A DNA stretch of 64,000 nt. It comes from Paraphoma chrysanthemicola. Lineage: Eukaryota > Ascomycota > Dothideomycetes > Pleosporales > Phaeosphaeriaceae. This document shows, piece by piece, positions 23,351 to 35,239 of this stretch. Position 1 is the first letter of the stretch, and the number at the start of each line of letters is the position of its first letter. Location: positions 2,170,001-2,234,000 of the forward strand of contig JAGMWG010000003.1 of the NCBI GenBank assembly GCA_020744225.1, written 5' to 3'. Below the pieces are notes generated by a model, which was not told the DNA's origin, searched no databases, and saw only the letters and a program-made list of their open reading frames with translations. The position numbers were made by a program, and so were the translations under genes.

Positions 23351-26300
23351 TTATATGCCAAGTCTTCCCAAAGCCCCAGTACAGTCCTCAGCTACTCCGT
23401 CGGAGTTTCCAGGCTGCAGTACATTGCTCCGCCCATCGTCTGTCGAGGCCTGCTCATCTATCCGTCGGCGACTTTCCGCACAATGCTTTAGACATGTCTG
23501 GGTATCTGGATGTTCTAGCCCCAACGTTTTCTCATAGATCTTGCAAGCGTGTTCATATAGCTGTAAGGCCTCTACGTGCTTCCCTTGGCCGCTCTGTACT
23601 CCTGCGAGCTTGACCGTGCTTTTGAGCGTGTCGGGGTGTTCCTCGCCCAATTTGATCTTCCTGGTTGCCACAATGTCTTGGTGCATGTGCTCGGCTTCAA
23701 CCCATTTCCGTTGGCCGTTCAGTGCATCGGCTAGGTTGCTTTTGATGGTTAAAGTGTCTGGGTGGTTTTCGCCCGATAGTTCCGCTCTTCTTCTGACCGT
23801 CTCCTGAAGCATCTTCTCTGCTTCCACGTATTTTCCTTGGTCATTGTATATCGTGGCAAGGTTGTTCTTAATGGGGATTAGTAACAAGTTGGTCTTGCCG
23901 TACTTTTTCTCTCTCATTTCAAGTACTTCTTGAGCTGTTTGTTCTGCTTGGCCGTATTTTCCTTGGTCTCTGAACACCATTGACAAACCGTTCATACTAA
24001 TTAGCGTGTCATCGTGGTCCGTGCCTAGTATCTTCTTTCTGAGCGCCACGGTCTCGTGGTACACCTTCTCAGCCTCTGCGTATTTCCCTTGCAATCTCAG
24101 GACGAGTCCCACGTTGTTCATGGCTAACAACGTCCGTGGATTCTCTTTGCCCAAAACGTCTATGCGCAAAGCAAGGTTCTCTTGGCCCAGACGCTCTGCC
24201 TCAGCGTATTTTCCCTGGAGTCTTAGACAACCTGCGAGGTTGTGTATGCTTAAGAGTGTGTACGAATCCTTTTTACCAAACGCCATCTCGCTACGCGCCA
24301 AGGCCTCTCGATGTATCGGTTCTGCTTCTGTGTACTTGCCTTGGCGATCAAGCAATTCTGCCCAGGCGTTTAATTTCCGCAATGCCGATGGATCATCTCT
24401 GGTTCGAGCGCCTCTTCTCGAAACGTCTTCCGATAATGTCAGTACCTGGCGACTTATCTGCTCGGCCTGGTCATGCTTTCCCTGTCTGGACAACGTGATT
24501 GCAAGACTCTCCATGCTTGCAAGCGTGTCTGGATGCCCTTGACCTATTGTCATCTTTTTTGTCTCGATCACTTGATTTTCTAGCTCTTGCGCCTCTTTCC
24601 AGAACCCTTTCTCACCGTACTTAGAGGCCAATTCGGAAATGTATCTTAATGTAATAGCATGTTCTTCACCAAGAACTGCCTTGCTTTTCTCCACCAGCTG
24701 CACCTGCAAGTCGATTGATTTGTCCCACTGTTCTTGCTTGGAGTATGTCATAGCAAGGTTGTGCATGCTATGCAAAGTGTCTGCATGCTCTTCGCCAAGC
24801 ACGCGTTTTCTAAGATCCAGGACTTTCACTTGCAACGCTTCAGCCTTCTTCCATTCCTTTTGCGCATAATAGATCGAGGCCAGATTGGCCATATCCGTCA
24901 AAGTCTGTGCATGCTCTTCGCCGAGTTGGTCTTTACGTAGATCTACCACCTTCGTCTGCAATTCTTCAGCTTTATTCAACTGTCCAAGCTCGCGACACAT
25001 TGACGCCTCGCCAACAAGTATTTCAGGCCGCTCATTTTCAGGCAAAACTGCCCCTCTGAGTACCTCCTTCATTCGCACATGCAGCTGCTGGGCATCCTTC
25101 TCCATCCCCAGTGCTTTATAGACTTTTGACAGCTCCATGGCACGCGTCATCCACGGCCTACTTGATTCGCCTAGAGATTGTTTCAAGTCTTCCAAACCTC
25201 TTCGTAGCTCAGTCTCAGCCTCTTGAAGTTTTCCGTCCATGCGGTATTGATCGACACGGGACTCCCTGGGCACATGGCCTGATTCTTTCAAACGACGAAA
25301 TGTCTTGCCAGGAAATTCTTCTGTCATGAAGTCAAATGAGGCCATTGTAGCCATAGAATCTTCCAGCTCCTTCTGCGATCTTCCACTGTACTGCAAAAGG
25401 CTAGCAAGACTGTTCCCATCTCGCGGGCCGCCAAACCCAATGCAATTGCATAACGCAAGCTGGAAAGCTGTGTGTGGATCAGGTACGGCAAGCTGTTGCT
25501 GTTCCAATAACCGCCGGATGCGCCGCGATACTCGATAGTCTGAATTATAGAAAGCCTCAACGGATGAGGCGAGCTTCACAGGTTAGTGGGACGCATGAAA
25601 TATATGCGACCTCATACCTCAAGTCGACACTGCGAGGCCTGGAAGTTGCTCGCGTCTAGTTTTCTTTGCTCCACTGGGCTCGACTCACGCCTCCCGGCGG
25701 CGTCAGTTGAGAGCAGAAGTAGATAGTCTTTTTGACTCACCATTTTCGGTAAGGGAATTGTTCGAAAGCATGAACTCGATCCTTTGGGTTGTAAGACAAT
25801 GTTTCGTCAAATAACCGCCCGAGCTCTTGTCGATCATCGTCATCAAAATCTTTGTCATCCTTGATAAGCTGCTTTGCCAGCCGAGTCAACTGTTTATCAC
25901 GCTTAAGACCATCGAGGACGCGCAAGCTCAAGGACCCGGACTGCTGTTGTTCTTCCTCGAAGTATTGCTCTGCCCACTGTGCTTCTTTAGGCAAAGGAAC
26001 GATTCCTGAGAGATGTCGCTCAAACATCACCCAGAAACATAGCATACCATACGAGAACATGTCCATTTCCTGGACTTGAGCTGCCACGAAACGATCACGG
26101 TCGCGCTCAGGTGCACACCAAGGCCATGATGCTGCCACGAACAGGAGTTCATTTTGGCCGGAACATTGTGAGGAGAATCCAAAATCCATCACCTTTGCGA
26201 TATATTTCTCCTTGTTTCTGAAGACTAGTGCGTTGGCAGGCTTGATGTCTCCATGTACGAATCCTAAGGCAATTTCAGGATTCCATGTTACATTGTGCTA

Positions 26301-26882
26301 GATTTGGATGGCGGATGGCTTACCGTGCGCGTGCATATCGGAAATTGCCCAACCAAGATCTTGGCACAGGCTTACTCGCTCCTTCAATCCAAGTTTTCTG
26401 CCAGCAGGTAGCGTCATAAAATTGTCAAGATCGCCATACTGCGACTTCACAAATACCAATACGGGCCAGACATGATCCTCTCCTTGCTCGTCAGTCGCTA
26501 TGTCCCAGCATATACCTTCCAGATGGGCGACCCTGGAGTGTCGTTCGATCGAGGGGTGACTGTGCGCAATAACCTCGTTGATGAAAGAGCGCATAATCCA
26601 ATCTTCTGATCGCTTCTCTTTTTGCTTATCGGAGACGCATTTGAAAGCAAAGCTTGTGTGCAGGTTAAAAAGAGCCTCTCTGATGCTGCCCATCGCTCCA
26701 GTACCTATCCCATGTCGTGCTGCCTGCCATGTGATGCGCAGAAAACCGAGCTTGAGCCTCTGGGCGACGGCAATGAAGTTGATCAGGCTGTATGGGGGGG
26801 TACCTGGTTCTTGTACTGGCATGTACGCTTCATCGGAGAGGTAGCGCGGCTGGAAGAAGCCAGACGAACTGTCGATAGACAT
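23351..26882 (-). CDS. protein kinase fused to kinesin-light-chain-type TPR array
   Basis: Four exons, 26882..26324, 26263..25741, 25648..25618 (31 nt) and 25573..23351, give 1111 aa in one frame. The third exon is the weakest call; a shorter version from an alternative acceptor keeps the same frame. Kinase domain, about residues 58-340: glycine loop GTGAMG, Lys81 (FAFKCVSD), HGDIKPAN with Asp192, DFG at 213-215, and CAPE. All catalytic residues are present, but the HRD motif reads HGD. A helical linker (about 385-475) leads to roughly 14 TPRs of about 42 residues (480-1085), many with the LGEEHPDTL consensus. TPR arrays of this type form the sensor end of many fungal NLR-like proteins; here a kinase takes the place of the NTPase. 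Likely a cytosolic signalling protein; ligand and target unknown. Confidence 0.8.
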
Positions 26883-27293
26883 GGTTGAGCGTGCTCGATG
26901 TGGTGTGAGATGCTTAGAGCTGGGAGGTCTTTTGATTCTGAAGTACTGACCGTGCGGCTCTGTGGCAAGTATGCGTGGCCACCTTATCCTGCGTTAGCGG
27001 GGTGCCGTGTTTACACTGTATGACCGCCCCCACGCTGACATTGGTCGGCAGTAGCGTAATAGCTTGGCTTCCTTGACCGGTCCTGCCGTCCTTCGATTTG
27101 CGTAACACTGCACTCTCACGTTACGTCATATATCGAATTGGGGTCTCATTGAGATTCGGTATTTACGTGTATTCTTTCACCCTTTTTGCATGGCATGGAT
27201 CTCTCCTCAGCCGGACACCGTTCTTCTCGTGTTGTGAGACACAATTCAGACTTGAGCTTCCATCAGTGACGTTATACGCCGCATCTGGGGCTC
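26883..27293. other. short intergenic spacer within the signalling block
   Basis: Promoter of the kinase-TPR gene and 3' flank of the CorA-like gene, both on the minus strand. A small plus-strand frame here has no recognisable content. Confidence 0.5.
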
Positions 27294-29128
27294 TTATGGC
27301 GAGCGTCGTGCCCACCAATATTCCAGTAGACGAATACAGCCAAGAGTGGTGCCTGTCATAGCTATCGATACCAGAATATAGACCCAAAACTGTGAAGCGA
27401 CAACGAAGTGTGTGCCGTGACCAACTCCCTCATTGCTTTGCTCCAGTTGGATCAGGTTTGAACTGAATATTGTCTACCGAACTATCAGTAAATGGCAAAA
27501 GAGCGATACAAACTGATCATACCGCTATCAGTGACGCTGGGAGTAGTGCCGTGGCTACTGTAGTCAGAGCTTTCATTGATTTGGTATCGCGGTGAGTATG
27601 CGCGTTTAGTGCGCTCGAGTTGCGACCCTCGTCTCGAACGTCTTTCATCAGACTGTTAAGGGAATCAAGCTGTCTGGACGACATCTCAGTGACAGACTGG
27701 AGACGATTGACGTTCTGGACTTCAACGATCTGAGAGAACTGATACCAATCGACAGGTTAGTTCTTGCGAAGAGTCTCTGGAGGAGGACCAACCAAGGTTC
27801 CTGTTCTATGCAGCAAGTTCAGCAAGGTTTTCAAACTCTCTTGATGAATCTGTATGTCTGCAGTGTAAGAGAGGACTGAGCCGCGGGCTTTTTCGCAGCA
27901 TGCAGAGACGCTTGATGCGGCAAAGCATTCCCACTGATCAATCAGTCCTGCTGCGACGTCGGTGTTTGATTTTAGAGCTGAGGAAGCTAACAAGATCTTT
28001 TGCTCAATCCTTTGCAGCGTTTGCAAGTCTTTTATCCCACTCCCATGATACTGTGTAGTCTGAGTGCTTAATATTGGGAATCGCGCTTTTTCATCCTAAA
28101 TCAAGTGTCAATCTGAAATGCTCTGGGTATAATCAAATTCTGTTCACTGACCAGACTTCGGACTTGAGCACTCAGATCTTGCACATAGTCTCCCCAGTTA
28201 TCCACTGTTGCTCTCAGCAGGAGAGCGTGGAGAGCCAAATAGTCACTATTTCTTGTACTATGGCTTATTATCCTTGACAATTCGATTTCTAGAAGTGACC
28301 TCGTCGATTTCGATGGCTGCAAGAGCATCCAAGTCGTCTGATGGGCACTACGTTTTGTTTGGGAGTAAACTCCAGTCTGCCGGAGCGACCAGGGGTCGCC
28401 TCGATTTCGACCGTTTCTCTCGACGTACTGAACGATATACGAGGCTTCTGGTTGTTATTCAGTCAATGAAACTTGTCTCTCTTGATCCTCATACCATGAC
28501 ATTCGCCGGTGTCGATCGCGCTTCTCGAATGCGCTCGTCCCGTAAAGAAAGTTGTACTGCCTCTTGGCAATTCGTGGCGTACCCTCGAGCCAAACTCGAT
28601 GACAGTATTCAGGAGAGACTCAGACGCGTTCAAGTGAATCAGCATACGCTTGAATATGTCGGCGGTGACTTGCAGCTCTCCCCACGAGTAGCGTTGAGGA
28701 ATGATGCTGGCACAGATCATCATGAGCATTGTTGTCTCCCTTTGAAGATCAATAGTTCACTTTACTTACAAGAACATATTTTCTCCATGATGAGTTTCGC
28801 GCTGGAGTCAGATCAGCATCTTGTCAAGTTTGTACTTGTACTAGCATGAGCTTCGTTATGCCTAGCATTATTTTTAAGGATCAACACGCAACTCACCTTG
28901 AGCTGAGCTATCAGACTGTTCGCATCCGAAACATTGCAGACGTCGACATGATCCTGGGCCGATGCTTGAGACCTTGTTAAACCCAGACTATATTGGCTTT
29001 AGGAATGACAATTTTGGAAGGAACGCACCTTGGGTGCCACCACAAGAGCGCAACACCTCTATGGTAACCCGGTCTTTCTCAAATAGACGCAGCCCGTGCA
29101 ACGCCAGAACTCTGTCGTAAGGGCTCAT
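27294..29128 (-). CDS. CorA-like two-helix membrane protein (fungal family)
   Basis: Reconstructed from seven exons: 29128..29029, 28964..28897, 28735..28495, 28447..28152, 28095..27793, 27738..27523 and 27473..27294; 467 aa. All junctions keep frame. The exon 2-3 junction is the least certain because it implies an unusually long intron (about 161 nt) that may hide a small exon. Recognisable parts are RYSWGELQVTADIFKRML (about 65-85), a YVERNGRNRGDPWSLRQTGVY segment (about 140-160), a long helical region (about 170-380), and two C-terminal membrane helices (about 389-408, and FWVYILVSIAMTGTTLGCI about 434-452). This layout is that of fungal proteins annotated with a CorA-like Mg2+ transporter domain. 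The GMN motif of true CorA channels is absent (IFSSNL follows helix 1), so ion transport is doubtful. Confidence 0.72.
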
Positions 29129-29958
29129 GCTTGAGATTCGTTCCGCATGATCGAATGATCCTCTCGACTACCAGACACTCAATGACTCGAGGTGCGAATT
29201 TGAAGTTTCAAGAGCACATGTCAAATGTACGTCGAAACCCAGGACACTGCGGCAGTGCAAAGTCGATTACGTCCGAAAGCTAGCCGCGTGGAAGACCGGT
29301 CAGGCGTTCAGGTGCGCCATTAGGCCGCCTGTCAGCAAAGGACGCAGCAACCCTGTGCTAGCGGCTATTGCTGGGTATCACATGCCATCGCCCCCGCCAT
29401 ACACATGGCGCCCCGTGTCGCAATGCGGCGAAGGGACGCCTATGTGCACACTAGCCGAGAATGCGTTAGCGCGGCAGAAACCGGTAAACTGGGCGTTTCG
29501 AGTTGTTGAATCTCATACTTGATGTAGACTGCCTTTTAGTGACAGTAGTCAATCAACACATTGAACAATTCACACTAAACGCAGACACTTTAGATTTGAA
29601 CATGGTGACGCAAATTATTTCAAACAAATACATTGACAAGGCTGCCTTGTGTCACGTACTGTCACAGCTGTTCGGCAACAATTACCAGTATAGCGTGAGC
29701 ACTTCATCCGAGGTTCATTACACAATGCTTACAGACATAGGTCGAGGACGAGGAATTTATTCTGACAGTGCCTAAAGCGCTGACCGACGTACGAACAATC
29801 GTTACAAGAGGGGAGCGAATAAATTACTGATTGACAAGTAGGATGATATCAAGCAAATGCAACGGCATGCAAACCCATGACCTGTGTCGATGGAAAGATA
29901 TAAAGTAGAAATAGCACCGCTGTGTAAAGTTCAGATGAATCGAATAGACATCTTCTCC
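29129..29958. other. intergenic spacer, partly AT-rich
   Basis: Promoter of the CorA-like gene and 3' flank of the tandem-kinase gene. A 90-aa plus-strand frame at 29503-29775 has no homology signal I can name and lies in AT-rich sequence. Confidence 0.45.
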
Positions 29959-32823
29959 TCATAATCTATCTACCAACTTTGCCAACCTGTCCACGACTAT
30001 TGTGCTGAATTGCAATGACAAAGCCGTCGCTTGGGAAGCTTGCTGCCCGTCACTGAGTTCCGAGCCCTCCATACCGCTTTGCAAGCAAATTTTGACAGCT
30101 TCGTAGTATTGCCTACCCATACTCCGCCTGAGCACAGGTAATCGTTTTTCTATGAGAAACTGCCGAATCTCCTCGTATGAGCCCTGCTGCTTTCGAATAA
30201 TTCTACTCAAGGGAGCCCAAAGCCCAATCTCCAATAGAACAACACCAAGGCTGTAGTAATCGTACTCGGCGCAATATCTTCTCTTCACAAAGTACGATGG
30301 GTGCTGGTAGTGGTTGGTGGCTGATGATTCAGGACCTCCAGTGAAGGCTGATATCTCATTTGGTCGGCTGTGATTGAAGCCAACGACATATGGCACTCGA
30401 AACCAGTCATCGTCTAGATGCTCACTGATCGGGAAGAATAATACGTTGAAAGACGATAGACGTTTATGCAGCCAACTGACTTGATGAAATCCTAGCACCG
30501 ATCGACACAATTTGTACGCAATCCAAAACCTGTCGTCAAGGGTAGGATGACGGTGAGGAATTTCCGAGGTTCGCTCAAGAATACTGTGCAATGATTGAGG
30601 TTCTTTTGCACTCTGATCTGCAAAGTTTGTTCGTGGGTAACTGAAAACGAGACCAAAGGCAGATCGTTGGAGATCGTGGAAGAAGCCCCTACAGTCAAGG
30701 GTGCAGAATTCTTCAGGGGTCTCCCGACCAAGCATTTCGGCTATGGCGTCAGCTCGGACGAGTAGCTCATTTTGCACGGTCTCGTCAGCGGATTGACGCC
30801 CATATTCTCTCCACTCCACTAGGACCGCTTCACTGGCGCCATCTCCAAGGTAACTTCCGATGCTATGCTCTCCAAACCCCGCTTTGATCTTGATACTTTT
30901 CACATTAAGCTGCCTATGACACGTGTCTCTTTCGCTGTGCCACATTGCGAGTTGAGTCATGTACTTCAAAGCTGCCCGCATCCTGACTTCTGTGGGTAGA
31001 GGTAGTCGATGCAAGCTGTCTTGGATCCGCTGTAAAGCGGGCTCGTCCTTACTCTGGAGGATGAAAGTCTGGAAGTAGAGCTGAGACCTATCCCGGAGGC
31101 TGTCGCTCAAGGTCTCATGAAGGCGATTGTTTAGCTCGGCTAGGCGGTAAAACGGCGTCATTGCTTCGCTTGTTGAGTGCACAGAAAGTGATTCCAATAC
31201 ATCATGGATCCTTTTCACATTATCCAGCGTCGATTTGAATTCGGACAAGTGCCACGCAGAAGCTTCGATTGCCAAGTCCACGGCACATTGCTGCCCCAGG
31301 AGGTCGAGAGCATACTGCCATGAGCGAAACCTCGTGTACTCAATGAGAGCGTCGATTGAGGAGGTGATTTTTTGTGAATAGTCATCGAACAAGTCGTTCG
31401 CTGATCTGGAGACCTCGCACAAGGCGATAAGCCGTAACGTCCCGGTAACCTCTTTCGCCTTCGGCCGTTTCTTCTCATCCAAAGAGAGCATCTGTTGAAT
31501 TAAGTCGATGAGCATCTTCTCTGTTCTTGATGATTTTAAGATCAGTTGTGATAACCAGTCATCAACAGTCTTGTTTCGCTCGGTTGGCCCTCGATGAAAA
31601 TAACGGTAAGTGCCCCGCCCAATCGTGAAATGTCGAGCCTTTTTAAAGTCTCTTACGCCGATTGATCCGCCAATCATATATGTGATCATCTCAGCTAGAA
31701 CGCAGCCGAATGACCATATGTCACTGGATCGACGTATCTGGTGCTTTTGGAAACGGCCACCATCAATATCTTCACACTCTGGCGCTTGATAGTCTAGAGC
31801 GCCCATCTTGAAGTTTGTTGCTGAGTCCTCTGACAGAGCTTTGAATCGAGATAAACCGAAGTCGGCAAGAACCAGAGTATCTCCAGACACAAGGATGTTT
31901 TTGGGTCGCAAGTCGTAGTGACAACCCATCAAATCTATATCGATTCGGCTCTTGGTGAAATTATGAACATGCTCAATAGCGGACGACAAATCTGCCATTG
32001 CGATGAAGTAAGATGCCTTTGATTTGAAAGCTGTGGTTTCAGGCTCAAGTTCAAACAGCTTTTCGAGAGTGCCATCTTCAGCCAACGGAAAGATGAGATT
32101 ATGGATATCATTATGCGTATACGAAGCTAGGAGTTCAACGATGTTTGGATGCCTCAAGTGGCTGAGAATGGCGAGGTTGTCGAGTTCTACTCTGTGATCA
32201 CTGGCGTTCTCAAGTGCTTTCCGTACGAGCTCCGCGACGTTAGCGTTGATCATTTATGAGTGTCGTTCGTGTAAAGAACAGGGTCCTACCTTTCTTCGAA
32301 ATGAATCCTCTAGATCTTGGTGACCTGGATGTAACGCAATCTCAGACACCTGGCCAAAGGCACCCTTGCCAATGTGCTCGTCCTTGATGAAAGGAAAAAC
32401 AGTTCCTTTCCGAAGTGATCTGTGAATCGTACCTCGGGAAAATGAAGGCGCAATAACTTCCCACTGGCTCTCTTCGAAATCATCTATGGCTGAGCCTGTC
32501 TTTGGCAGTAGTTCGCGCAGTTTCGGTTCATCAAATGGTAATCGGTGATCCTGTAGCTCTCCTCGCTCGATGAAAGTGAGCGTTGCCGCAACCTGCTCGA
32601 TCAACACAAGGATGCCAAATATTCTGATCCCATGCTTCAGAATATATTTCACAGCTTCGTCCACTGTGTGCAGCTTCACCTCAGCAGCCAGTAAAGCTTG
32701 GCGGATTGCTGTTTCTGATAGCACCTCGCGTAGACGCAGTCCTGGTATGAAACGGCGTCGGTCCGCGTTTTTAACTCGGAGTTTCTTGAGACACAATCTT
32801 AGATCCTCAGGAGCCTGATCCAT
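29959..32823 (-). CDS. tandem protein kinase-pseudokinase
   Basis: Two exons, 32823..32290 and 32229..29959, with a 60-nt intron (GTAGGA...GCGGAG, branch GCTAAC), encode 934 aa. Residues 1-140 are a helical N-terminal region (IFGILVLIEQVAATL) typical of an expanded fungal kinase family. Kinase domain 1, about 145-440: glycine loop GKGAFGQV, HYDLRPKN with Asp284, DFG at 301-303, APE, and SDIWSFGCVLAEM; it looks active, although the ATP-binding Lys is not obvious. A helical linker follows (about 450-650). The C-terminal part (about 690-900) resembles the kinase-like half of fungal HeLo-domain proteins. WLHKRLSSFNVLFF stands where HRDLxxxN should be, and VVGFNHSRP where DFG should be, so it lacks the catalytic Asp residues: a pseudokinase. 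YDYYSLGVVLLEIGLW marks the later helix. Probable signalling protein; no HeLo domain is visible. Confidence 0.82.
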
Positions 32824-34076
32824 GACTGAGGGTGTTCTCTATAAGTGGGTTGCAGTGTTGCGAGGTACGCAGCTGTTTCCGATGGAGATCGTAACTTTCA
32901 CAAAGAGAAGTCGTCGAATGCAGACGCAAGGCCCAACGAAAAGTATGGTAGTGCATTTCACGTAGGGTACCATAGTAGGAGACGTGGAACACATAGTGGG
33001 CCGACTGCAGCCTGCTCACGACCCCTCACCACCTGCAGTCTTGGCCACAGGCCAGTTCGCATGAACGCACATGCTACAACAAGACAGGTGCGGTCAAACA
33101 TCGTGTCCCCGGACTCTAGGCGCGTTTTTTCGGGATTCTTTTTCACGCTCCGACCTGACTTGATAGCAATCACAATGTGCAGCAGGCTAGCTTGGACAAA
33201 GGACTCGATGTGACGTCTGATCGCGAGGTGCAGCTCGTCGCGAACAACGCTCCATCAGACGTGTAGATAGTAAATACGGAAAGACGGGTATCATATTGTG
33301 GAAGCTTTGGAATTACTGGAGTTGCATCTAGGAGCCTCTACCTAATACGCAAGCCAGACAAGCTCATGTCTCAGCTCAAACGTTGAAGTGGCTGCCGGAT
33401 GATAAAGGTATCCCGTACATCCTCAGTGCGGCCAAGTCGCCAGACTTGAGCATCATGGAGACAAATATTAATTCTATTGGTACCTCTAACTATGCTAAAA
33501 GTCGTGCTTTTGCTGCGTTTTGGTGATGTTTCTGCATCGTGTTGGGTGGGGTCGGAATTTGACCTGTTTCCGGCTTTTACATCTGCACACGAGCGGCTAA
33601 GATAAAGACTCACTCAAAGACTTACTTAAAGACTCACTCAATTTTCCAATCTCTCCAACCCGACCCCTCCAACCCACCTTCCACAAACCCAACACCACAT
33701 ACCTCGCCTCCTGCCCCCTCCTCGCAAGCATTGCTTCGTCTCCGGCCGTAACATCTAGCGCAAAACATTCTACAATATGTAAACTGCTCAAATGGATCCC
33801 GCATTCACATTCGCGCACACTGCGTACTTCTACTTCGACACCGCGGGGAAGTGGCGAATAGTTTCATTAGTGATGTGGTGTTGAAAGGCGGCGGTACGCA
33901 CGCAGGATCCTCATCTGAACCTGCTTCAAGCGTCATCATGAGTTCTAGGCGCAAGGTTTCATGCTGCGGACTAGAAAAGTTTGGGCAAATCATGCATAGG
34001 GTATATTGCTATGTCGTAAGACTAGTCGTGTCTCGCTTGCCTAAATTTGCAGATGGACTACAAGGGCGGAGACCTA
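32824..34076. other. intergenic region
   Basis: Promoter of the tandem-kinase gene and 3' flank of the CIR_N gene. Contains the short 12-bp tandem repeat listed separately. No gene supported. Confidence 0.5.
33604..33639. repeat. three-copy 12-bp tandem repeat
   Basis: Three units of AAAGACTCACTC at 33604-33615, 33616-33627 (AAAGACTTACTT, two C-to-T changes) and 33628-33639. Non-coding; no known element. Confidence 0.85.
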
Positions 34077-35239
34077 TTATCGATCGTGATTCCCCGGCCG
34101 TTCTCGATGTCGACTCCTATCTCGACTTCGCCTTCGATTATGGTGGTGGCTCGAAGCATGCACCGTTTTGTCTCGGCTGCGACTCCGACTTCGATTGCGA
34201 TGCCCATGGTCATGTTGGTGCTTCGACGATCTGTGCTTATCATCTCTGTGCCGTGCATCTCTCTCGTCCTCGTCGTCTCTGTGCCTCCTCTTGTGATGCC
34301 TCTTCCGCCGATCCTCACGTTCCTGTGTAGCTCGCAGCTCCCGTAGCTCTCGATCGCGTTCAGCCGCCCACTTCTTCTTGTCCTCCTTGGACTTCTTCAA
34401 CTGGGTCTGAGCCTGCTGCATGAATGCGAAGGGGTCGTTTGAAGTGATGCGTGCTTGCTCCCGCTCTTTGCGTCGTGGATCCTCGTTGCCCCAGACGTTC
34501 TTGTTCTCAAGCTCGATCAGTGCCGTTGAAGCAGCTTCTTCTGCAGCCTCGTCCCTGGCTTTCTTCTGAGATGTGTACCAGGGCTGCTCCAGACCACCCC
34601 TACCTGCTGCATTAGAAAAGCGCATGGTATATTGATCTTCTAGTGCGCGCTCCTTCGTCCGCTTTTCCTTCTCCACGTCGGCGTTCTTCTCCCGCTTGAT
34701 TGCCTCCTTGTGGTCGATGGGGAAGAGGTCGATATTGCCAGCATGATCCGTAAGTGGAGCATCTATCTTGGTATCCCGCAGCTTCAACACCTTCGTGTCA
34801 CTGACAGTGTCGTCATTGGGCGCTGTTATTGACGCAGCCAGACGTATGTCCATGTCTGTGTCATCCTCCCCAGCAAGCTTCCGGCGCTTTCTGTCATGGC
34901 CGCGATCGTCTCTGTCCCTCTTACGGCCTCCGTCTTTCTTATCGTCCTCGTCAGGCAGTGGAGGAGGGGTACGGCCTCTCAGGATGGCAGCGCGGCGCTC
35001 AGCATCGAGCTCTTGCATGCGCTGCTCATCGGCAGCTTCGCGAGCGGCGGCAGCCTCCTCGTCGGCCTTGACGCGGGCGATGTTGGCGGCATTGTAGACG
35101 TTCCATGACTGTGGACATATCAGCAACCAGTTCGAACACCAGAGGCGATGTTTGCACCTTTTTGCCCAGCAGATGACTATTCCTCCGTCAGCAATGTCCG
35201 GTCAAGTGCGCAGTCATCGAATTTGACGTACAGAGGCAT
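34077..35239 (-). CDS. CIR_N-domain, RS-tail splicing-type protein
   Basis: Three exons, 35239..35232 (8 nt), 35176..35158 (19 nt) and 35108..34077; 352 aa. Splicing restores the N-terminus MPLHLLGKKSWNVYN, the hallmark of the CIR_N domain (N-terminal domain of CBF1-interacting corepressor, also in LENG1-like and Cwf/Cwc-type proteins). The next 45 residues are a highly charged helix (ARVKADEEAAAAREAADEQR). The middle holds an NLS-like KRDRDDRGHDRKRRK and a GRGGLEQPWYTS motif that recurs in this family. The last 90 residues are dominated by Arg, His, Asp and Ser (RSRSRSRDK), like SR-type splicing proteins. A nuclear role in pre-mRNA processing is inferred from the domain and tail. Without the two tiny exons the conserved start would be lost. 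Confidence 0.82.

Noticed and set aside
29503..29775. 90-aa plus-strand frame in AT-rich spacer
   Set aside because: Too short and without a recognisable motif or splice partner.
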